Below, in pieces: positions 60,521 through 64,000 of a stretch of 64,000 bases of DNA; positions within the stretch are counted from its first letter, which is position 1; each line of letters begins with the position of its first letter. Position numbers and translations under genes: made by a program. The stretch lies in contig NZ_JBMSDT010000010.1 of NCBI RefSeq assembly GCF_049445795.1, positions 124,001 through 188,000 on the forward strand, written 5' to 3'. The notes beneath the pieces were generated by a model. It made no database searches, had not been told where the DNA came from, and worked only from the letters and a program-made list of their open reading frames with translations. Source of the DNA: Larkinella sp049445795. GTDB taxonomy: Bacteria; Bacteroidota; Bacteroidia; Cytophagales; Spirosomataceae.

Positions 60521-61864
60521 ATGAAGACACAGAACCATATCCCAACGACAAAAGTGGCCCGGGCGAGTCAGTTTGTGAAAGCGGGGGTGAAAGTTGGTGG
60601 GAATTACCTGAAACATTACAGCAAGAAGATCCTCCAACCTGATTTGTCGAAGGAGGAACTGCACCAGGACAATGCGGCTGATATTTACAATGCCCTGAGC
60701 GAACTGAAGGGGAGTGCGTTGAAAATGGCGCAAATGCTGAGCATGGACCGAAATCTGCTGCCCCGGGCCTATGTCGATCAATTTACGATGTCGCAGTACT
60801 CGGCCCCCCCGCTGTCGGGGCCGCTGGTGGTCAAGCTATTCCGAACGTATTTTCAAAAAACACCCCAGCAGATTTACGACCGGTTCGACATGAACGCGGT
60901 CAATGCAGCTTCGATTGGGCAGGTGCATCAAGCCTGGAAAGACGGTAAAAAGCTGGCTGTCAAGGTGCAGTATCCCGGCGTGGCCGACAGTGTCAGTTCG
61001 GATCTGCGGATTGCCAAACCGCTCGCCATCCGGTTGCTGAACCTGAACGAAAAGGACATCAACCGCTACATGGGCGAGGTGGAGTCGAAACTGCTCGAAG
61101 AAACCGATTACGACCTTGAACTGAAGCGCTCCATCTATATATCGGAGCAATGTGCGGCTATTCCGAACCTGGTTTTTCCGCAGTATTATCCGGAATTGTC
61201 GAGCAAACGCATTCTGACGATGGACTGGCTGGACGGACTGCACCTGAAGGATTTTTTGAAAACGAATCCGTCGCAGGCAATTCGCAATCAGATCGGGCAG
61301 GCGTTGTGGGATTTTTACAACTTCCAGATTCACGACCTCAAACAGGTCCATGCCGATCCGCACCCCGGCAATTTCCTGATGCGGGCCGACGGCACGATGG
61401 GCGTCATCGACTTCGGCTGCGTGAAGGTGATTCCGGACTTTTTCTACGAAAATTATTTCCGGCTGATCAATTTCGACACACTCGACGACGAAGGTGCGAC
61501 GACGGCCATTTTCCGGAACCTGGAGTTTATCGTTCCGGAGGATTCGCCGAAAGAACAGGCCTTTTTTACTGACCTGTTCAAGAAAATGATCGTGCTGCTC
61601 GGCAAACCATTTGCCACCCAGACTTTTGATTTTGGCGATAACTCCTATTTCGATACGGTGTATGCCTTTGCCGAGGACCTGGCGAACATACCGGAATTGA
61701 AAAACTCAAAAGTGGCCCGGGGTTCACAGCACGGCCTGTACATCAACCGGACGTATTTCGGACTGTATTCGATGCTCAATGAACTGAAAGCCAACATCGT
61801 AACCAACAAACCCGACTGGCTGGTGTCGAAAAAACTGCGCCGGGAAATGGAAGGTGCGGTTTGA
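60521..61864 (+). CDS. ABC1/UbiB (AarF) family atypical kinase
   Basis: 447 residues. Atypical protein-kinase-like ATPase linked to ubiquinone or lipid metabolism. The A-rich loop A-A-S-I-G-Q-V-H near 130-137, the Lys in L-A-V-K-V-Q-Y-P-G, A-D-P-H-P-G-N-F near 279-286, and V-I-D-F-G-C-V-K near 295-302 are intact. The KxGQ motif of the family reads K-M-A-Q (near 69-72), with Ala for Gly. Such proteins act at the inner membrane. As Cytophagales use menaquinone, a role in quinone or isoprenoid lipid handling is inference. It is probably expressed with the TetR-like gene. Confidence 0.92.
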   Translation: MKTQNHIPTTKVARASQFVKAGVKVGGNYLKHYSKKILQPDLSKEELHQDNAADIYNALSELKGSALKMAQMLSMDRNLLPRAYVDQFTMSQYSAPPLSGPLVVKLFRTYFQKTPQQIYDRFDMNAVNAASIGQVHQAWKDGKKLAVKVQYPGVADSVSSDLRIAKPLAIRLLNLNEKDINRYMGEVESKLLEETDYDLELKRSIYISEQCAAIPNLVFPQYYPELSSKRILTMDWLDGLHLKDFLKTNPSQAIRNQIGQALWDFYNFQIHDLKQVHADPHPGNFLMRADGTMGVIDFGCVKVIPDFFYENYFRLINFDTLDDEGATTAIFRNLEFIVPEDSPKEQAFFTDLFKKMIVLLGKPFATQTFDFGDNSYFDTVYAFAEDLANIPELKNSKVARGSQHGLYINRTYFGLYSMLNELKANIVTNKPDWLVSKKLRREMEGAV

Positions 61865-61886
61865 GCGGGGGGGGGCGGTTTTTAAT

Positions 61887-62035
61887 TTCGTTATTCGATG
61901 TTCGTTATTCATTATTCGTTATTTAAATATTGAACACTGAATAACGAACACTGAATAACGAATACCGAATAACGAACACTGAATAACGAAGTTGGCATCC
62001 CAATACCGAAAACGGAATACCGTAAACCTGTAAAC
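61887..62035. repeat. Word-repeat hairpin J (AATAACGA words)
   Basis: Left arm of TTCGTTATTCGATGTTCGTT words (61887-61925), right arm of GAACACTGAATAACGAACAC words (61931-61990), core GTTGGCATCC, then ACCGAAAACGGAATACCG words without partner. It is a long array with the arms of unequal length. It lies between the UbiB-like and dCMP deaminase genes. Confidence 0.85.
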
Positions 62036-62090
62036 AGATTTCCCGTTTTTTCGCTTACTTTGAGGCTGTATCCGCAACGCCGTACCGCCG

Positions 62091-62591
62091 ATGAGCAAAC
62101 CCCGTTTTGACGATATTTTTATGGAACTTGCCGTCAATCTGTCGCGACGGTCCCACTGCATCAAGGCGCAGGTGGGGGCGGTTTTGACGAAAGACACCCG
62201 CATTATTTCCATTGGCTACAACGGTCCGCCGTCGGGAACTCACAACTGCGACGAAGAATTTCCGGAGGTGGGTTGTCCGCGCGACTCGAAAGGCAGTTGT
62301 TCGCTGGCGCTGCATGCTGAACAGAACGCTATCCTGTATGCAGCAAAAAACGGCGCAGTGGTCGACGGAGCCACGATTTACGTGACACTCTCCCCCTGCA
62401 TTGCCTGCGCCCGGATTATTTACAGCATGAAAATCGCTAAAGTGGTTTTTCTGCATTCCTACGCCCGCTACAAAGGCATTCCGACCGACGAGGGTGTCGA
62501 ATTTTTGCGTAAATTCGGGGTAGAAACGATCCAATACCAGCCTTCAGAAGGGTTTGAAGCGACGTTTGTGCAGGGTGACCCACATCTGTAG
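62091..62591 (+). CDS. Deoxycytidylate (dCMP) deaminase
   Basis: 166 residues, zinc-dependent enzyme that turns dCMP into dUMP for thymidylate. The zinc/proton-shuttle motif H-A-E-Q-N-A-I has His75 and Glu77, and Cys103 and Cys106 are in S-P-C-I-A-C-A. A second site of the family, C-D-E-E-F-P-E-V-G-C-P-R near 53-64, is present. Length fits. The start M-S-K-P-R-F-D at 62091 is the only plausible one. It lies 12 bp before acpH on the same strand. Confidence 0.94.
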   Translation: MSKPRFDDIFMELAVNLSRRSHCIKAQVGAVLTKDTRIISIGYNGPPSGTHNCDEEFPEVGCPRDSKGSCSLALHAEQNAILYAAKNGAVVDGATIYVTLSPCIACARIIYSMKIAKVVFLHSYARYKGIPTDEGVEFLRKFGVETIQYQPSEGFEATFVQGDPHL

Positions 62592-62603
62592 GCGGTTTTC
62601 TGA

Positions 62604-63209
62604 ATGAATATACTGGCGCACGCATTCCTATCGGGTAATGATGAAGGCTTAATCATTGGCAATTTTATTGCGGATTTCATTAAAGGAAATCCCGGACACC
62701 CCCGGCATGGCCTGTCGATTGCGGTGCAGCGCGGGATTTGGTTGCATCGCCAGATCGATACCTTTACCGACCAGCACCCGCTGGTGGAAGCCATGCGCGT
62801 GTTGGTTCGTCCGCGCTGCCACAAATACGCGGGAGCGGCCATCGATGTGTTTCTCGATCACTTTCTGGCCCGGCGGTTTTCGGTCTATTCCGATCAATCC
62901 CTGCCGGTTTTTATTCGCCAGTTTTACGGTATCATCCGGCAAAATCGAAACGACTTGCCCGAGTCGGCCCGGCGCATGGCCGATGCCATGATTCAATACG
63001 ACTGGCTGACGAATTATCAATTCGCGGAAGGAATCGACCGCAGTCTCAAAGGCATGGCGCGCCGGACGGTTTTTCCCTCGAACCTGGAAACGGCCATTGA
63101 GGATTTCCATCATTATTACCTTACTTTTGACGACTATTTCAGCCGGTTTTTCCCCGAATTGCAGACTCATGTGCGTCATTTCCTGACGGTTACCCAACCG
63201 GCTGACTGA
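62604..63209 (+). CDS. acpH: Acyl carrier protein phosphodiesterase
   Basis: 201 residues, HD-domain-like enzyme that removes the phosphopantetheine group from acyl carrier protein. It opens M-N-I-L-A-H-A-F-L-S-G with G-N-F-I-A-D-F-I-K-G near 19-28. G-I-W-L-H-R-Q-I-D-T-F-T-D near 44-56 and V-F-L-D-H-F-L-A near 81-88 carry His and Asp residues of the metal site. Cytoplasmic. It is probably in one transcript with the dCMP deaminase gene. Confidence 0.9.
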   Translation: MNILAHAFLSGNDEGLIIGNFIADFIKGNPGHPRHGLSIAVQRGIWLHRQIDTFTDQHPLVEAMRVLVRPRCHKYAGAAIDVFLDHFLARRFSVYSDQSLPVFIRQFYGIIRQNRNDLPESARRMADAMIQYDWLTNYQFAEGIDRSLKGMARRTVFPSNLETAIEDFHHYYLTFDDYFSRFFPELQTHVRHFLTVTQPAD

Positions 63210-63250
63210 GTATCGTAAATGAATTAAAAGGACGTATATAGGCTATCGTT

Positions 63251-64000
63251 ATGACCCCCGCCGTTGAGCAGTTGCTGAAAGACATTCGAAAAAAACAGTT
63301 TGCGCCGGTTTACCTGTTGCACGGGGATGAGCCCTATTTTCTGGATTTGCTGACGGAAGAAATTGAAAAAGCAGCCATTCCCGAACACGAGAAGGGCTTC
63401 AACCAGTTTGTCGTGTTTGGAAAGGACGTACAGGTCGGTGCGGTGATTAACATGGCCCGGCGGTATCCGTTTATGGCGGAGCGGCAACTGGTGCTAGTCA
63501 AAGAAGCCCAGCAACTGGGCGGTTTTGGGGAGAAAGCCAATGTGTCCTTGCTGGAAGACTACGCCAAAGCGCCCCTTTCATCGACTATTCTGGTGTTGAG
63601 CCATACCGGTAATTTTGACGAACGGAAGGCGCTGGCGAAGGCCATCGGGCAGAAAGGCGTTCTGTTCAATTCGAAAAAACTCTATGATAACAAGGTACCC
63701 GACTGGATCGGAGACTACTGTCGGCAGCAAAACGCTAAGGTAAGTCTTAAAGCCATTCAGATGCTGTTTGAAGCCATTGGCAATGACCTGAAACGGCTGG
63801 CCGGAGAGATTGATAAGATCATGATCAACCTGAAACCGGGCGAGGAAATCAGCGCCGAGACGGTGGAACGGCTGGTCGGTATCAGCAAGGAATACAATGT
63901 GTTTGAATTGCAGAAAGCGCTGACACTCCGGGATGTGGTAAAAGCTAACCGCATTGTCGATTATTTCGGCCGCAACCCGAAAGACAACCCTTTGCCGCCG
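63251..64000 (+). CDS. holA: DNA polymerase III delta subunit, cut by window end
   Basis: 250 codons are seen; the full protein should be about 340. HolA loads the beta clamp with gamma and delta-prime. The opening P-V-Y-L-L-H-G-D-E-P-Y-F-L near 19-31 is a hallmark. A-E-R-Q-L-V-L-V-K-E-A-Q near 76-87, L-K-R-L-A-G-E-I-D-K near 178-187, and N-V-F-E-L-Q-K-A near 216-223 agree with domains I-II. No other start is plausible than ATG 63251. It has no obvious promoter and may be read from the acpH transcript, 41 bp upstream. Confidence 0.92.
   Translation, partial: MTPAVEQLLKDIRKKQFAPVYLLHGDEPYFLDLLTEEIEKAAIPEHEKGFNQFVVFGKDVQVGAVINMARRYPFMAERQLVLVKEAQQLGGFGEKANVSLLEDYAKAPLSSTILVLSHTGNFDERKALAKAIGQKGVLFNSKKLYDNKVPDWIGDYCRQQNAKVSLKAIQMLFEAIGNDLKRLAGEIDKIMINLKPGEEISAETVERLVGISKEYNVFELQKALTLRDVVKANRIVDYFGRNPKDNPLPP

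Noticed and set aside
61887..62035. Replication origin iterons
   Set aside because: The AATAACGA words form inverted arms like the other hairpins; no DnaA boxes seen, and dnaB nearby is not evidence of an origin.

Overview
The window looks like a chromosome segment of a gliding, aerobic Bacteroidota bacterium of the order Cytophagales. Spirosomaceae (Spirosoma/Larkinella-like) is my best guess; that is inference from gene content, not a database result. Supporting signs are gliding protein GldC, proteins with type A and type B C-terminal secretion signals of the type IX system, GSIII-type glutamine synthetase, a long IspG, and many small families typical of the phylum (DUF4159, DUF4197, DUF3127, DUF4136). 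Upstream of many genes there is a TAnnTTTG -7 element, often with TTG about 20 nt further upstream, and usually no Shine-Dalgarno sequence. No rRNA, CRISPR array, prophage or intact insertion sequence was found.

Layout. 1-3.8 kb: two divergent putative esterases, a GH16 lipoprotein, and a LuxC-type acyl-CoA reductase facing a 2[4Fe-4S] ferredoxin. 4.2-12.8 kb: a nitrogen-related stretch (outer-membrane porin, AmtB, then GlnN) interrupted by mtaB and a membrane sulfatase-fold transferase. 12.9-17.2 kb: M28-like membrane protein, acidic protein plus rsmE, DUF4159 protein, fatty-acid desaturase. 17.3-21.5 kb: deoxyribonucleotidase, 2-oxoacid dehydrogenase E2, cinA, DUF4197 protein. 21.5-28 kb: gldC, thioredoxin-like protein, lipoprotein, and small genes leading to ispG. 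28-29.8 kb: a likely accessory patch with a secreted LamG-like protein and coding remnants. 29.8-36 kb: sugar transporter, queD-folE, a Tat-exported TIM-barrel protein, nudix-lysE. 36-43.4 kb: GH3-like ligase, surE, acetyltransferase, trhO, deoxynucleoside kinase, SRAP protease, tRNA-Leu, elbB, DUF3127. 43.4-49.3 kb: lipoproteins, two tandem tRNA-Lys genes, a BatE-like TPR/SH3 protein, SDR, CHRD protein and a large adhesin-like T9SS protein. 49.3-64 kb: rlmD, dnaB, phoH, M43 protease, comEC, T9SS protein, yajQ, tetR-ubiB pair, dCMP deaminase, acpH and the start of holA.

Most genes are housekeeping. The most unusual structure is between them: at least ten intergenic hairpins whose arms are built from short, shuffled tandem words (such as GTTAAGAATTAAGA, TTTATGG/TTTATTG, GGCAGAGG, AATAACGA). 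Several share a central sequence (GGCTACCGCAGCGCA, or AATGCGTCAGCC in either orientation). They sit directly against stop codons, and in several genes the repeat itself supplies the last codons and the stop. Two further palindromic repeat families (CCCCCAACCCCCTAAAGG-type and CGGACTAAAGTCCG-type) are also present. A possible stand-alone small RNA with its own promoter and terminator lies near 42 kb, and the gldC mRNA leader looks like an attenuator.
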